DNA from: Sulfurimonas sp.
Lineage (GTDB): Bacteria; Campylobacterota; Campylobacteria; Campylobacterales; Sulfurimonadaceae
Direction of reading: 5' to 3'
Assembly: GCA_021732045.1 (NCBI GenBank)
Contig: JAKFWK010000002.1
Coordinates: 124,001 to 188,000, forward strand
Length of the DNA stretch: 64,000 bases
Each line of letters opens with the position of its first letter. Positions within the stretch are counted from its first letter, which is position 1. The translations under genes and the position numbers were made by a program. This document shows positions 28,104 through 37,916 of the stretch, in pieces. A model generated the notes under the pieces. The model ran no database searches. It was not told the origin of the DNA and saw only the letters and a list, made by a program, of their open reading frames with translations.

Positions 28104-28244
28104 GACAGATTTCCTTGACTTATACTTTTTAAAGAGTGTTAAATTATATCGGCATCACCCAATATATGTTTAACATTAAAATACTTTATGGTTAATATTT
28201 ATCTATATGCACAATATTTTTTCATAATATTCATAAAGCTTAAA

Positions 28245-28263
28245 AGGATAAATATCCTATAAT
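28245..28263 (+). promoter_or_regulatory. Palindrome overlapping the -10 box of modE
   Basis: AGGATA-AA-TATCCT (28245-28258) is a perfect palindrome. It runs into TATAAT (28258-28263), 22 bp before the modE ATG. It may be an operator. It does not look like the E. coli ModE box. Confidence 0.4.
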
Positions 28264-28284
28264 TAAGCAAATTAAGGATATATC

Positions 28285-29061
28285 ATGAAAATAGATGGTC
28301 GATTTTGGCTCACTAAAGATGGACAAAGTTTTTTAGGCTTGGGTCGCATTGAACTACTTGAGAGAATTGATAAAACTGGTTCTATTCTTGCAGCAGCTAA
28401 AGAGATGAAAATGAGCTATAAAGCAGCATGGGAGCGAATCAATGGAATGAATGCTCTTGCTGATCAGCCACTTATCGAGAGAATGACTGGTGGCAAGGGA
28501 GGAGGAGGAACAAAGCTCACCCTCTATGCCCATGAACTAATCGCCACTTTTTATCGTCTTAATGAATTACATCATCAATTTATCGACCGTTTTTCAGAAG
28601 CAGGAGACAATCCTGAGCATTTAGCACAAATACTTAGTCGTACTTTTCTCACAACTAGCGCACGAAATCAACTTCCATGTAGTTTACAAAATATCCAACT
28701 CAATGGTCTTTACTCAACGCTCACCCTCTCTTTAAACGGTACGGATACGCTCTTGTCCACTATTACAACTAAATCTGTAGAAAATATGGGACTAGCGGTA
28801 GGATGTACTCTTTATGCAATAATAAAATCAAGTGATATAACTGTAGTATCATCTCAATCCAACCTAGATGATACAAATAATATTTTATATGGAACAATCG
28901 AATCCATTAACGGTGTTGAGAAAAATAGAGAGATTATCCTTCGTCTTAAAGGTGGCACACAACTCGTTGCGCTCGAGAGACAACCATCTGTTTGTGACTT
29001 AAAGGTTGGTTCACAAGCTTGTGCTATCGTCTCTCCTATGCACATTATCATCGGCATATAG
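28285..29061 (+). CDS. modE: ModE family molybdate-responsive regulator
   Basis: A 258-residue protein. The N-terminal winged helix (about 15-100) has LLERIDKTGSILAAAKEMKMSYKAAWERI and GGKGGGGTKLT, typical of ModE. Two molybdate-binding TOBE/Mop-like domains follow (about 125-190 and 195-258). It should sense molybdate and control uptake genes. ATG start at 28285. modB and modC follow. Confidence 0.93.
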   Translation: MKIDGRFWLTKDGQSFLGLGRIELLERIDKTGSILAAAKEMKMSYKAAWERINGMNALADQPLIERMTGGKGGGGTKLTLYAHELIATFYRLNELHHQFIDRFSEAGDNPEHLAQILSRTFLTTSARNQLPCSLQNIQLNGLYSTLTLSLNGTDTLLSTITTKSVENMGLAVGCTLYAIIKSSDITVVSSQSNLDDTNNILYGTIESINGVEKNREIILRLKGGTQLVALERQPSVCDLKVGSQACAIVSPMHIIIGI

Positions 29062-29204
29062 ACTATTAAGGGAAATTTTAAGTGTTTGTTCTATAATTCA
29101 TTATATCTTTAGAAATACAACGAAGAATACGAATAAGCAAGTTTTAAACTAGCATCCTACAATAAGTTTAAATTTGTAAATAACACAACTACTAAGGCAT
29201 ATCA

Positions 29205-29900
29205 GTGAGTGAACATATTTTTTCAAGTTATGAATTTTGGGAACCTTTCCTTTTGACACTAAAACTAGCCCTAATAACTACCATTTTTTTATTTATAATA
29301 GGAGTTCCACTAGCCTATTATCTAGTATTTAGCCGTAATCGTTTTATTTCAATAATAGAAGCCCTTGTGGCAATGCCACTTGTTCTTCCTCCATCAGTAT
29401 TGGGGTTTTACTTTCTATTGGCATTTAGTCAAGATGGTTTTTTAGGAGGAGTTTGGAAAGAACTATTTGGACATCAACTTGCATTTCATTTTGAAGGCCT
29501 AGTAATTGGCTCAATTGTCTTTAGTCTTCCATTTATGGTCCATCCTATTTTAGCTGGACTAAAAGGAGTAGATACTAATCAGATTGAAGCATCTTACACA
29601 ATGGGTAAAAGCCGTCTTGCAACACTACTCAAAGTGATTCTTCCTACCATCAAGCCATCACTTATTGCAGGAGGAGTAATCTCATTTGCTCATACTGTTG
29701 GAGAATTCGGCGTGGTTCTTATGATTGGTGGAAATATTGACGGGGAAACAAAGGTGGTATCTATCGCTATATATGATCAAGTAGAGACGCTTAATTATAT
29801 AGTTGCGCATGCTTACTCTTTGATTTTATTTATCTTCTCTTTTGCGGTTTTATGGTTTGTATATCTTAAAACAAATAAACACCGTCTAGGTGGATTGTGA
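29205..29900 (+). CDS. modB: Molybdate ABC transporter permease
   Basis: A 231-residue inner-membrane permease with about five or six helices. EASYTMGKSRLATLLKVILP is the EAA loop that contacts the ATPase, and MPLVLPPSVLGFYFL is a ModB signature. Start is GTG 29205 with AAGG upstream. Its stop overlaps modC. The periplasmic binding protein gene modA, usually just upstream, is missing from this cluster. Confidence 0.93.
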   Translation: MSEHIFSSYEFWEPFLLTLKLALITTIFLFIIGVPLAYYLVFSRNRFISIIEALVAMPLVLPPSVLGFYFLLAFSQDGFLGGVWKELFGHQLAFHFEGLVIGSIVFSLPFMVHPILAGLKGVDTNQIEASYTMGKSRLATLLKVILPTIKPSLIAGGVISFAHTVGEFGVVLMIGGNIDGETKVVSIAIYDQVETLNYIVAHAYSLILFIFSFAVLWFVYLKTNKHRLGGL

Positions 29901-30757
29901 TGATTAAGATAGATATTAAAAAGAGGCTCAATGGTGCATATGGGATAATCAATTTTGAACTATCCCATACATTTGAAAAAAATGAATTTTGGACAATTTT
30001 TGGAGAGTCTGGAATTGGAAAAACAACTCTGTTGAGAATGATTGCAGGTCTTGAAATCCCAGATAGTGGAACCATTGAAGTGGACGGCGTTGTATGGTTT
30101 GATAGTAAATATAAAATAAATCTAACACCGCAAAAGAGACGCGTTGGTTTCGTGTTTCAAAGTTATGCACTTTTTGAACATATGAGTGTTTTAGAAAATC
30201 TTCTTTTTGCTCAACCTACTCCAGATAAAATAAAAGCTACAAAAGTTTTGGAAATTATGGGACTAAGAGACTTAGCCTCTCGTAATCCACAAACACTCTC
30301 TGGAGGACAACAACAAAGAGTTGCACTAGCTAGAGCAATCGTTCAAGAGCCAAAAGTGTTACTGCTTGATGAGCCACTCTCATCTCTTGATACAATCACC
30401 AGACTAAGGCTTCAGGATGAGCTTAAACGAACCCATGAACAGTTTGGACTGTTGACACTTATGGTCTCACATGATCAAAGTGAAGCAATTAAGCTTTCAG
30501 ACCAAATACTATGGATAAAAGATGGTATAAAGTTTAAAACTGGCTCTCCCAAAGCCCTGTTCTTGCCAAAAACATTATCAGGCGGATTCTCCTTTTTAGG
30601 GAAAATTATTTCTATAGAACATCGTGACACTTCAAGTATGATAATAGTAGAAATTGGGCAAAATTTAATAGAAAAAAAAGTTACTCAAGAAGAAGCTAGC
30701 ACTTACAGCGTTGGGCAAGAGATAACCATAGTTGCCAAAACATTCGATTTAATATAA
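29897..30757 (+). CDS. modC: Molybdate ABC transporter ATPase
   Basis: A 286-residue ATPase. Walker A is GESGIGKTT (about 36-44), the signature is LSGGQQQR, Walker B is VLLLDEP and the switch histidine is in MVSHDQ. The C-terminal part has a TOBE-like domain that is shorter than in E. coli ModC. Start GTG 29897 or ATG 29900, overlapping the modB stop. Confidence 0.93.
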   Translation: MMIKIDIKKRLNGAYGIINFELSHTFEKNEFWTIFGESGIGKTTLLRMIAGLEIPDSGTIEVDGVVWFDSKYKINLTPQKRRVGFVFQSYALFEHMSVLENLLFAQPTPDKIKATKVLEIMGLRDLASRNPQTLSGGQQQRVALARAIVQEPKVLLLDEPLSSLDTITRLRLQDELKRTHEQFGLLTLMVSHDQSEAIKLSDQILWIKDGIKFKTGSPKALFLPKTLSGGFSFLGKIISIEHRDTSSMIIVEIGQNLIEKKVTQEEASTYSVGQEITIVAKTFDLI

Positions 30758-30797
30758 TTATTAATGATATTAAATAAAATTCTCTATCTTTTTCCAG

Positions 30798-30823
30798 CAT
30801 AATTGTAAAAATTCACAATTATG
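30798..30823. terminator. Hairpin between convergent modC and the coiled-coil gene
   Basis: CATAATTGT (30798-30806) pairs perfectly with ACAATTATG (30815-30823). It overlaps the stop of the minus-strand gene. No strong T run follows on either strand, so it is only a probable terminator. Confidence 0.35.
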
Positions 30824-32048
30824 ATAAGTAACCTTTTTGCAGATTTATCTTCTTGGAGAGTATCTGTACGCTCTCAGTTATGTTGTCTCCAGCTATGTGA
30901 TAATGCTCGTGAAGTTTTTCTATAGACTCTTCTATCTTAGTGCTTAAACTATGGCTTAAATCATCTATCTGGCTCTTCATCTCTTCTATATGTTTTATCT
31001 CTGTATATCTCATGTCTCTTACAATAAAAGTTAACTCCGCCTGTGCCTTAACATAATCCGTTTTTATATCCTCAATCTCGCTTACCAAATCTTTTACAAC
31101 ATGATAAGTGTCATGCAATCCACTGTTTTGCTCTTTTATTTCACTCATCTTTTTAGACGATAAAACCATCTGTTTCATTATGATTTCACTCTGTTCTTTT
31201 ATGACGCTGAGCTTGCTTTCACTCTCATATAACGCCGTATTCATACTCTCTGTATGGGACTTAAGAGATATTAGTTGCTTCTCAAATATTTTTGCAACTT
31301 CTAACAGTTGACCTGAAACACTACTTACAATATCTTGCGAAACAGTGCTTGAAATAGTTATCACGCTATTTTTAAGTCCCTCTAAATCACCAATCATTTC
31401 ATCTCTGTCATCAACTGCTTTTTGAAGCGTGCTTTTTACCTTGTTGAAGTGGTCTTGTTCTGTTATACGAAGTATGTCTATATGTTTATGAAACACATCA
31501 TCAAGGGATGGCAACTGCACCTCAGTGAAGTTCTCAAACAACTTTGTTATTCCTTTGTGCCATCTCTGCATCTCATCAAACTTCTCTAAAAATTTATCTT
31601 GATTTATCTGAATTGCTTCTAGAACTTTTATATCTTTTTTAAACTTTTCTCTCGTGTCATGTTGTGCCAATCTATCTTCATTTTGGTTTGTTATCATCGC
31701 TTTTTCTAGGTCTGAGGCAAACTCTTTTAACTGTGTAATCTGCTCAATTAGTGCTTTTGTAAACTCAAACTGAATCTTTGATTGCTCTGATTGTTGTGTT
31801 TGGTGCATGATGTTCATAATCATATACAGAAGAAGTGAGACAAAAAGTGGAGAGAGTGATCCTTTTAATACAAGAAAAATATCACTATTATGTGGCTGAA
31901 TCATAAAATGAACAACACCACTAAGCGCCCCAATCCCAAGCATTAACGGCGCATAATTAATCTTATTTGGTTGTTTAAGTATAGAAGTTTGTCTTAAAAA
32001 AAGCAGTCCCATAAATACAAATGCTACCAGTAAATCAATATCAAACAA
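30819..32048 (-). CDS. Membrane-anchored coiled-coil protein, unknown
   Basis: A 409-residue protein. Three hydrophobic helices fill about residues 4-20, 34-51 and 60-82; the remaining 320 residues are predicted long helices with heptad-like spacing and no enzyme motif. The look is of a signalling or structural rod related in style to chemoreceptor or RmuC-like proteins, but I see no chemoreceptor hairpin motif. ATG start at 32048 with AAAAGGATAA upstream. It heads a run of minus-strand genes. Confidence 0.8.
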   Translation of the reverse strand: MFDIDLLVAFVFMGLLFLRQTSILKQPNKINYAPLMLGIGALSGVVHFMIQPHNSDIFLVLKGSLSPLFVSLLLYMIMNIMHQTQQSEQSKIQFEFTKALIEQITQLKEFASDLEKAMITNQNEDRLAQHDTREKFKKDIKVLEAIQINQDKFLEKFDEMQRWHKGITKLFENFTEVQLPSLDDVFHKHIDILRITEQDHFNKVKSTLQKAVDDRDEMIGDLEGLKNSVITISSTVSQDIVSSVSGQLLEVAKIFEKQLISLKSHTESMNTALYESESKLSVIKEQSEIIMKQMVLSSKKMSEIKEQNSGLHDTYHVVKDLVSEIEDIKTDYVKAQAELTFIVRDMRYTEIKHIEEMKSQIDDLSHSLSTKIEESIEKLHEHYHIAGDNITESVQILSKKINLQKGYLS

Positions 32049-32079
32049 GATTTATCCTTTTATAATTTTGATTATTCTA

Positions 32080-32709
32080 TCATAAAACTATCTCTAATAT
32101 CTCTTTTGGATTCTTTAAAGTCACTCCACCAACGCCATTGGAACTAAATCCCCAAGTTACAAATATTGGAGCTATTCCTGCATTTTTAGCACTTAACATA
32201 TCTTTGGAATTGTCTCCAATCATCCATGCTTTATGACTATTTTTATTAAAACCGTAAAACTTTAAAATAGTGTTTAGCATCTCAGGATCTGGCTTGATGG
32301 CTTTAACTCTGTCTGATCCGATTACTATGTCAAACAACTCATAAACACCAAGATGGCTCAACATCCTAACGGCAAACTCAGTTGGTGCATTTGTTGCAAC
32401 AGAGATCTTAACGCTGCACTCAACCAATCTATGCAAAACTTCTTTTACACCACCATAAAGATATGAGTTTTGCACACACTGCACCGCATAATGCTCCTCA
32501 AAAAGCGCCTTATCTTCACTAAGGTAAATATCACTATTATAAAATAGTTTTGCCAGATTTCTATCGTGCATATTTATGGCATCAACCACAAACTCTTCGC
32601 TTAATGGTGGCAATTTATGATTGATTTTTCTTGTGTGGTTTATGGAAATTGTTATATCTTTTTTGGAATCAAGAAGCGTTCCATCCATATCAAATATAAC
32701 TACCTTCAT
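32080..32709 (-). CDS. HAD family phosphatase (phosphoglycolate phosphatase-like)
   Basis: A 209-residue HAD hydrolase. Motif I is DMDGTLLDS (residues 6-14), motif II is VATNAP, and motifs III/IV lie in IKPDPE and MIGDNSKDM. It belongs to the Gph/PGMB-like branch; the substrate is not certain. ATG start at 32709, 6 bp after hemH. Confidence 0.88.
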   Translation of the reverse strand: MKVVIFDMDGTLLDSKKDITISINHTRKINHKLPPLSEEFVVDAINMHDRNLAKLFYNSDIYLSEDKALFEEHYAVQCVQNSYLYGGVKEVLHRLVECSVKISVATNAPTEFAVRMLSHLGVYELFDIVIGSDRVKAIKPDPEMLNTILKFYGFNKNSHKAWMIGDNSKDMLSAKNAGIAPIFVTWGFSSNGVGGVTLKNPKEILEIVL

Positions 32710-32715
32710 AATGTT

Positions 32716-33666
32716 TTATTGCATCTTGTGGTATATCTCTGCTAGTGCATCAACAAAAATATCACTATCGTTTAGGCATCTACAAACTCTATAATGTTTA
32801 AAACCAAACTCATGCGCTAGCTCTCTATACTCAATATCTAGCTCATAATCTGTCTCTGAGTTGTCTATTGTAAAAGATATAGGGTAGATTATAACGCCGC
32901 GGTTTCTTATATACTCTAACTTCTCTTCAAGGGATGGTTTAAGCCACTTCATTGGACCTACTTTTGATTGATAAGCTAGATGAATCTCATGAAAATCCAT
33001 ACCTTCATCTTTAAGTAGATTACTTAGAATCTCTACATGTCTATTTATATGCTGCTCATAAACATCACCATTGTCAATTATTTTTTGAGGCAGGCCATGA
33101 GCTAAAAAAATAATATCAAACTCAGAGCAAGGATCATCACCTACAGCTTCTTTTATTCGCTCTATAATAGCTCTGTTAAATGTTTGATTTTGAAAAAAGT
33201 GTTTAATCTCACTTAGTATTGCATCTCCACCGAACTCCAAATAGACCTCTTCAAAATCTTCCAAAGATGATTTTGTTGTAGTTGTTGAGTACTGCGGATA
33301 GAGCGGTATCAGATATATTCTATCAATCTCTTCTCTGTTTAATCTCTCTATAGCTTCCTCTGCATATGGTGGAGTGTATCTCATAGCAAAATCAACTACA
33401 ACACCGTTTCCAACTCTGCTTTGAAGTCTCTCTACAAGATTCCTGGTATGGCTTACGATTGGGGAACTTCCACCAATCTCTCTGTAGATTCCTTGTGATT
33501 TCTCAGCTCTGCTGAAAGTGATTAGATTTGCCAATATGCTTCTTAGAAAATCACTTTTAAAGGTTAATATATTTTTATCATTAAACATATTTTTTAGAAA
33601 AACTTCAACCTCATCAAGGTTATTTGGTCCACCCATGTTAAGTAAAACTATTGCCTCTTTTTTCAA
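32716..33666 (-). CDS. hemH: Ferrochelatase
   Basis: A 316-residue enzyme that puts ferrous iron into protoporphyrin IX, the last step of haem synthesis. NMGGPNNLDEVEVFL at the N-terminus and FLAHGLPQKII with the proton-accepting histidine are signatures, and DNSETDYELDIEYRELA matches the C-terminal acidic region. ATG start at 33666. It overlaps in transcript with DUF2461 and ccsBA, fitting haem supply for cytochromes. Confidence 0.95.
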   Translation of the reverse strand: MKKEAIVLLNMGGPNNLDEVEVFLKNMFNDKNILTFKSDFLRSILANLITFSRAEKSQGIYREIGGSSPIVSHTRNLVERLQSRVGNGVVVDFAMRYTPPYAEEAIERLNREEIDRIYLIPLYPQYSTTTTKSSLEDFEEVYLEFGGDAILSEIKHFFQNQTFNRAIIERIKEAVGDDPCSEFDIIFLAHGLPQKIIDNGDVYEQHINRHVEILSNLLKDEGMDFHEIHLAYQSKVGPMKWLKPSLEEKLEYIRNRGVIIYPISFTIDNSETDYELDIEYRELAHEFGFKHYRVCRCLNDSDIFVDALAEIYHKMQ

Positions 33667-33668
33667 CT

Positions 33669-34370
33669 TTAATCCTCTTTAACTCTCAAACTTATCTCAT
33701 ACACTATTTGCTGCAAAGGCAACATATCTTCGTATATTTTATAGAGTGTACTAATCAACAGCTCACCATCTTCTACAAGTCTAGGTTCTAAAATTTTATA
33801 TGTTGCCATACCTTTATATAGGCTCATATCAGCACTTTTCATACCACTATTGAACTCCCGTGGATATTTTTTATATCCTTTTTCAACAGTACTATATCCA
33901 AGCAAATTCATCTTCTGCAATAGTGCATCCAATTCAACTCTTCTTTTCTCACTCTTTATATACTCACGGTAAGCATCGAGCATAGGTTTGTTAAACCATC
34001 TAACTCCAACCGCCACAAAAAGCTCATCTGGAGAAAAGTGCATATAAAAAGATGATTTTTGAAGCCTGCAACCACTCCAACCATTTTGTGGGATAATAAT
34101 CCCAACTTTTGATTTCATAGGCTCTTTATTTGCACCCATACGACGAATATCACGGTACATCTTAAAAAGAGACTTATTTATCTTTGGTTCAGGAGTGACA
34201 TTTGGCTCTAGCGCCATCAAATGCTCACCCATCTCAACCACAAAAGCCTTGGATGGATTTAATATAACTTTCTCATACTCATCTCTATGAGCCTCAAACC
34301 ACTCTTTAGAGTTATTTTTACGAATAGCCTCTAAAAAAGGGATAGCACCTTTAAAACCAACAAAATCCAA
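33669..34370 (-). CDS. DUF2461 domain protein
   Basis: A 233-residue cytosolic protein of the DUF2461/TIGR02453 family: FLEAIRKNNSKEWFEAHRDEY at the start, then LFKMYRDIRRM, and FYMHFSPDELFVAVGVRW. Its function is unknown. ATG start at 34370, 10 bp after ccsBA and 2 bp before hemH, so it is part of that operon. Confidence 0.88.
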   Translation of the reverse strand: MDFVGFKGAIPFLEAIRKNNSKEWFEAHRDEYEKVILNPSKAFVVEMGEHLMALEPNVTPEPKINKSLFKMYRDIRRMGANKEPMKSKVGIIIPQNGWSGCRLQKSSFYMHFSPDELFVAVGVRWFNKPMLDAYREYIKSEKRRVELDALLQKMNLLGYSTVEKGYKKYPREFNSGMKSADMSLYKGMATYKILEPRLVEDGELLISTLYKIYEDMLPLQQIVYEISLRVKED

Positions 34371-34380
34371 CTATAAACCT

Positions 34381-37300
34381 TTAGGCTAATTTTCTATTTC
34401 TAAATGCAAGTGCAATTACTATAAATATTATTGCATAAGTTATAGGTACAAAATCAGGAATAGGTACTGGGTCGCCTTTTGCATATGAGTGCATTCCTGC
34501 AAGATAGTAGTTCACTCCAAAGTAGGTCATAATAACTGATGTGTAAGCTAACAGAGAAATCACACTGTAGTTAAATTCAGTATAAATTGTTTTCATAAAT
34601 CTCAAGTGGACTACAACTGCATAGATAAGTATAGTAACTAGTGCCCAAGTCTCTTTTGGGTCCCATCCCCAGTATCTCCCCCAACTCTCATTTGCCCAAA
34701 CGCCACCTAAGAAGTTTCCAAGAGTTAAAAATGCCAAACCTATCATTAAACTCATCTCATTTATCGCATTTAGCTCTTTTATAGACGCTGATACATGCTG
34801 GTTGTTTTTATTATTTTTCAATGCAAAAAGTATGATTGTAATAAATCCAAGAAGAGCGCCAAGACCTAAAAAGCCATAGCTGGCAGTTATAACAGCAACA
34901 TGGATACTCAACCAATAAGAGTTAAGAACAGGAACTAAGTTTGTAACTTGTGGATCCATCCAGTTAAGATGAGCCACAAAAAGTATAAGACCCGTCAAAA
35001 TAGCCGTTGAAGACATAGCCACAGATGAGCGTTTAGCAAAGACAAACCCCGCTAATACGGTTGCCCAACTTATATAAATCATAGACTCATAACCGTTTGA
35101 CCAAGGTGCATGTCCAGATATGTACCATCTAAGCCCAAGTCCTAAGGTGTGCACCGCAAAAAGCATAACAAGCAGACCTAATGCTATGTTTGAAACTAAA
35201 GAGAGTTTTATTTTAGGATTTAATATTTTTGCAAAACTTAATATAAGAAGCATAAAGCCGAGCAGGAAATATACAGGGTATATCTTCTCAAAAATATTTG
35301 TTTTGTTATAAAACATTTCTGCTTTAATTCTATTTTCAGATGGAATGAGAGACTTACCGTAAAAATATTGATACTCTACAATCTTCTCAATTGCACTATT
35401 TGCCTTACTCCAATCTCCTGTTGTAATAGCGCCATCCAGAGATGAAAAATATACAATCATAATATCTTTTACTTTTTGTGCATCTGCTGGAGTAAATGTT
35501 TGAAGTGCTTCAATAGTCGGAAACCATTTTTTTGCATGGTCGTTTGGCTTTGGCCATATTTTCATCAATGCACCAGAGTAGACAGAGTATGAAATATTTA
35601 CTCTCTCATCTATTTTTAAAACAGCTTTATCAAAAAGGTCTCTATGTTTTGGCTCTTTTCTTGTTGCATTTTCAACTGCTTCGCCTAGTTTATATCCCTC
35701 TAAAGTATCTGGATTTTGAAAAAATTGCACAAAAGAGGCATATTTTGCATCAGATTTTGCACCTATAAGTCTGTTAATGACTTCATCTTTTGTGTAAATT
35801 ATCTTTAGTTCTCTGTATGCCTCAGGCTTAATCATCATCCCTAAAACAACTTGATTTGGAGTTAGCTTTGAGTTTTGAATCTCTACAGATGAGCCTCTGT
35901 GCATTTTTGCTAATATCTCTGTTGAGAGCGTATCCATAGGCTTCATTCTGCCGCCACTATCTTGGATGATTAGCTTGCCAAATTTATCTGCATGCTCCTT
36001 ATCAAAAGAGAGAACTGTTTTTATGATTGGATCCAACTCCTCTGCATGAGATGGAGTCAAACCAAAAAGCAGACCAACGGACAGTAAAATCCCAAGTGTT
36101 GCATTTTTACTAGCTTTTTTTGCTTTTTCTGAGAGTTTTGAAAACCTATTTTCTCTTGAAAATAGCGACCAAAACATACCTAAACCTAAAAGAAAATAGC
36201 CAATATATGTTGGTAGTGTTCCAGGGTCTTTATTTACAGACAATACTGTTCCTTTTTCATCTTGATCAAATGAAGATTGGAAAAATCTATATCCGCGATG
36301 CTCTAAGATGTTATTCATAAAGATTCTATATGGGAATTTAATATTTTGCTCGTTATCTATCAACTCAACTTCACTTGCGTAAGACGCAGGAGACATTGAA
36401 CCTGGGTATCTATCTAGTTCAAATTTAAGTAATTTTACACCAAAAGGAACAGCTATCTTTTTTGAACCATAAGAGACGCCAACGACAACTCCGCCAACCT
36501 CTGTGTTAAACTCTTTTGCCATAAGTCCAGATTGTCCAAAAACCATAACATTTTTTGAAACATCACCGACCTTTATGCTGAACTCAAGAGCATCTTTTTC
36601 TGGTTGCATTGCCGTAGCTTCTGGATTTGATACAAGTTTCATGTCTGCATGTTTATAGAATTTACGAAGTACAAAATTACTTCCATTTACTCCAAAAAGT
36701 ACTCTTGGAGCAAGCAGCTCTTTTTCAGTTGGAGCTAGCTGCCCCTCTTGCTTTGTATCCATTTTTAGATACTTTAGTGGCATTTCATGTTTCATATAAA
36801 TATTTTCACCATCGCTAGTAAGCGAAATAACTGGACGAAGAAACGATTTACCAGACTCAAAGTCAAGCACTATGGAATCATTCTCATATGACTCACCTTT
36901 TCTAAGTTTTATTGGTTCACTGCTACCAGCTCCAGCTACCATCATCTCAAGAACTTCTAAACCACCAGATTTTGCCTCTTCAAGCTTCTCAATTGCATCT
37001 GGAATATAGTTTAGTAGTTTAACTTCTACTTTTTTATTTTCAATATTAAGAGTTGAATCTAACGAATTGTCTTTTCTTTTAGATAGATAAACTTTTGATG
37101 AAGTTGAGACATTTTTATCCCCAATTCTCGCATTTACATCAAAATACGCATCTGAACTTATCATAGTGCTTGATGTATTACCCTCTCTAATGTGCATAGT
37201 TCCCTCAAAACCAATAAAACGAGTTACTGCAGCACCTAGTACAATAATTAAAAAAGAGAGATGAAAGATAAAAATTGGGGCTTTTTTGATAGTGAACATT

Positions 37301-37506
37301 TTGTGATGGACTATATTGTAGACTAAATTCAAAGAGAGTAGTCCGAGCAAAACCTCAAACCATCTGGCATTATAAATCTCTGCTTTTGCAGTCATAGTAC
37401 CAAAATCATTTTCAACAAATGTTGCGTATCCTATAGCAAAAGCAAAGATAAGCATCATAATTGCAGCTGTTTTGATGGAGCCTAGTGTAGATAAAAAATA
37501 TTTCAT
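34381..37506 (-). CDS. ccsBA: Fused cytochrome c synthase CcsBA (system II)
   Basis: A 1041-residue membrane protein that carries haem to the periplasm and attaches it to apocytochrome c. The N-terminal half is ResB/CcsB (first helices about 10-110, large periplasmic loop, LGMFWSLFSREN). The C-terminal half is CcsA with the tryptophan-rich haem motif WGRYWGWDPKETWAL and conserved histidines in LSIHVAVI and YAVVVHLRF. The fused form is usual in Campylobacterota. ATG start at 37506. Confidence 0.95.
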   Translation of the reverse strand: MKYFLSTLGSIKTAAIMMLIFAFAIGYATFVENDFGTMTAKAEIYNARWFEVLLGLLSLNLVYNIVHHKMFTIKKAPIFIFHLSFLIIVLGAAVTRFIGFEGTMHIREGNTSSTMISSDAYFDVNARIGDKNVSTSSKVYLSKRKDNSLDSTLNIENKKVEVKLLNYIPDAIEKLEEAKSGGLEVLEMMVAGAGSSEPIKLRKGESYENDSIVLDFESGKSFLRPVISLTSDGENIYMKHEMPLKYLKMDTKQEGQLAPTEKELLAPRVLFGVNGSNFVLRKFYKHADMKLVSNPEATAMQPEKDALEFSIKVGDVSKNVMVFGQSGLMAKEFNTEVGGVVVGVSYGSKKIAVPFGVKLLKFELDRYPGSMSPASYASEVELIDNEQNIKFPYRIFMNNILEHRGYRFFQSSFDQDEKGTVLSVNKDPGTLPTYIGYFLLGLGMFWSLFSRENRFSKLSEKAKKASKNATLGILLSVGLLFGLTPSHAEELDPIIKTVLSFDKEHADKFGKLIIQDSGGRMKPMDTLSTEILAKMHRGSSVEIQNSKLTPNQVVLGMMIKPEAYRELKIIYTKDEVINRLIGAKSDAKYASFVQFFQNPDTLEGYKLGEAVENATRKEPKHRDLFDKAVLKIDERVNISYSVYSGALMKIWPKPNDHAKKWFPTIEALQTFTPADAQKVKDIMIVYFSSLDGAITTGDWSKANSAIEKIVEYQYFYGKSLIPSENRIKAEMFYNKTNIFEKIYPVYFLLGFMLLILSFAKILNPKIKLSLVSNIALGLLVMLFAVHTLGLGLRWYISGHAPWSNGYESMIYISWATVLAGFVFAKRSSVAMSSTAILTGLILFVAHLNWMDPQVTNLVPVLNSYWLSIHVAVITASYGFLGLGALLGFITIILFALKNNKNNQHVSASIKELNAINEMSLMIGLAFLTLGNFLGGVWANESWGRYWGWDPKETWALVTILIYAVVVHLRFMKTIYTEFNYSVISLLAYTSVIMTYFGVNYYLAGMHSYAKGDPVPIPDFVPITYAIIFIVIALAFRNRKLA

Positions 37507-37570
37507 AGAAATCCTTGTTTTAAAGGGGTATTCTATTGAAATTTAGATAATAAAGTGTTAAATTATGTGA

Positions 37571-37855
37571 CTAATCAATTTTAAAAGTTATTCTAAAGTC
37601 ACCGCTTTCAAGTTCAACTGCTTCATGCGAGATTGTTAGTGGAATTTTACTATAAAGTGGAAAAGGTTCATGAAAAAATATACCAACCAGTCTATCATTT
37701 TTATCATTTAGTAGTGATAATCCAACCATAGTATTTACCATCGGTTCTGGTGGTTGACATTTTGTTGCATTATACTCATAAAAAGTAAGTCCATCTTCTT
37801 CATACTTATAAAAATCCAGTGTTGCTCTTGGAACCGCTATTAACTCTCTGCTCAT
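37571..37855 (-). CDS. Small conserved-looking protein, unknown
   Basis: A 94-residue soluble protein with several beta-strand-like stretches and the pattern FYEYNATKCQPPEPMVNTMVGL. I do not recognise the family. ATG start at 37855 with AAGGAG upstream. It lies between ccsBA and flgS, 64 bp before ccsBA on the same strand. Confidence 0.65.
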   Translation of the reverse strand: MSRELIAVPRATLDFYKYEEDGLTFYEYNATKCQPPEPMVNTMVGLSLLNDKNDRLVGIFFHEPFPLYSKIPLTISHEAVELESGDFRITFKID

Positions 37856-37916
37856 ATTTTCTCCTTGATATTAATTGTGTTGCATTCTAACATATTTTTA
37901 AAATTATAAAATTGAT

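Noticed and set aside
29062..29204. A shortened modA gene between modE and modB
   Set aside because: The gap is 143 bp and AT-rich with no frame resembling a binding protein.
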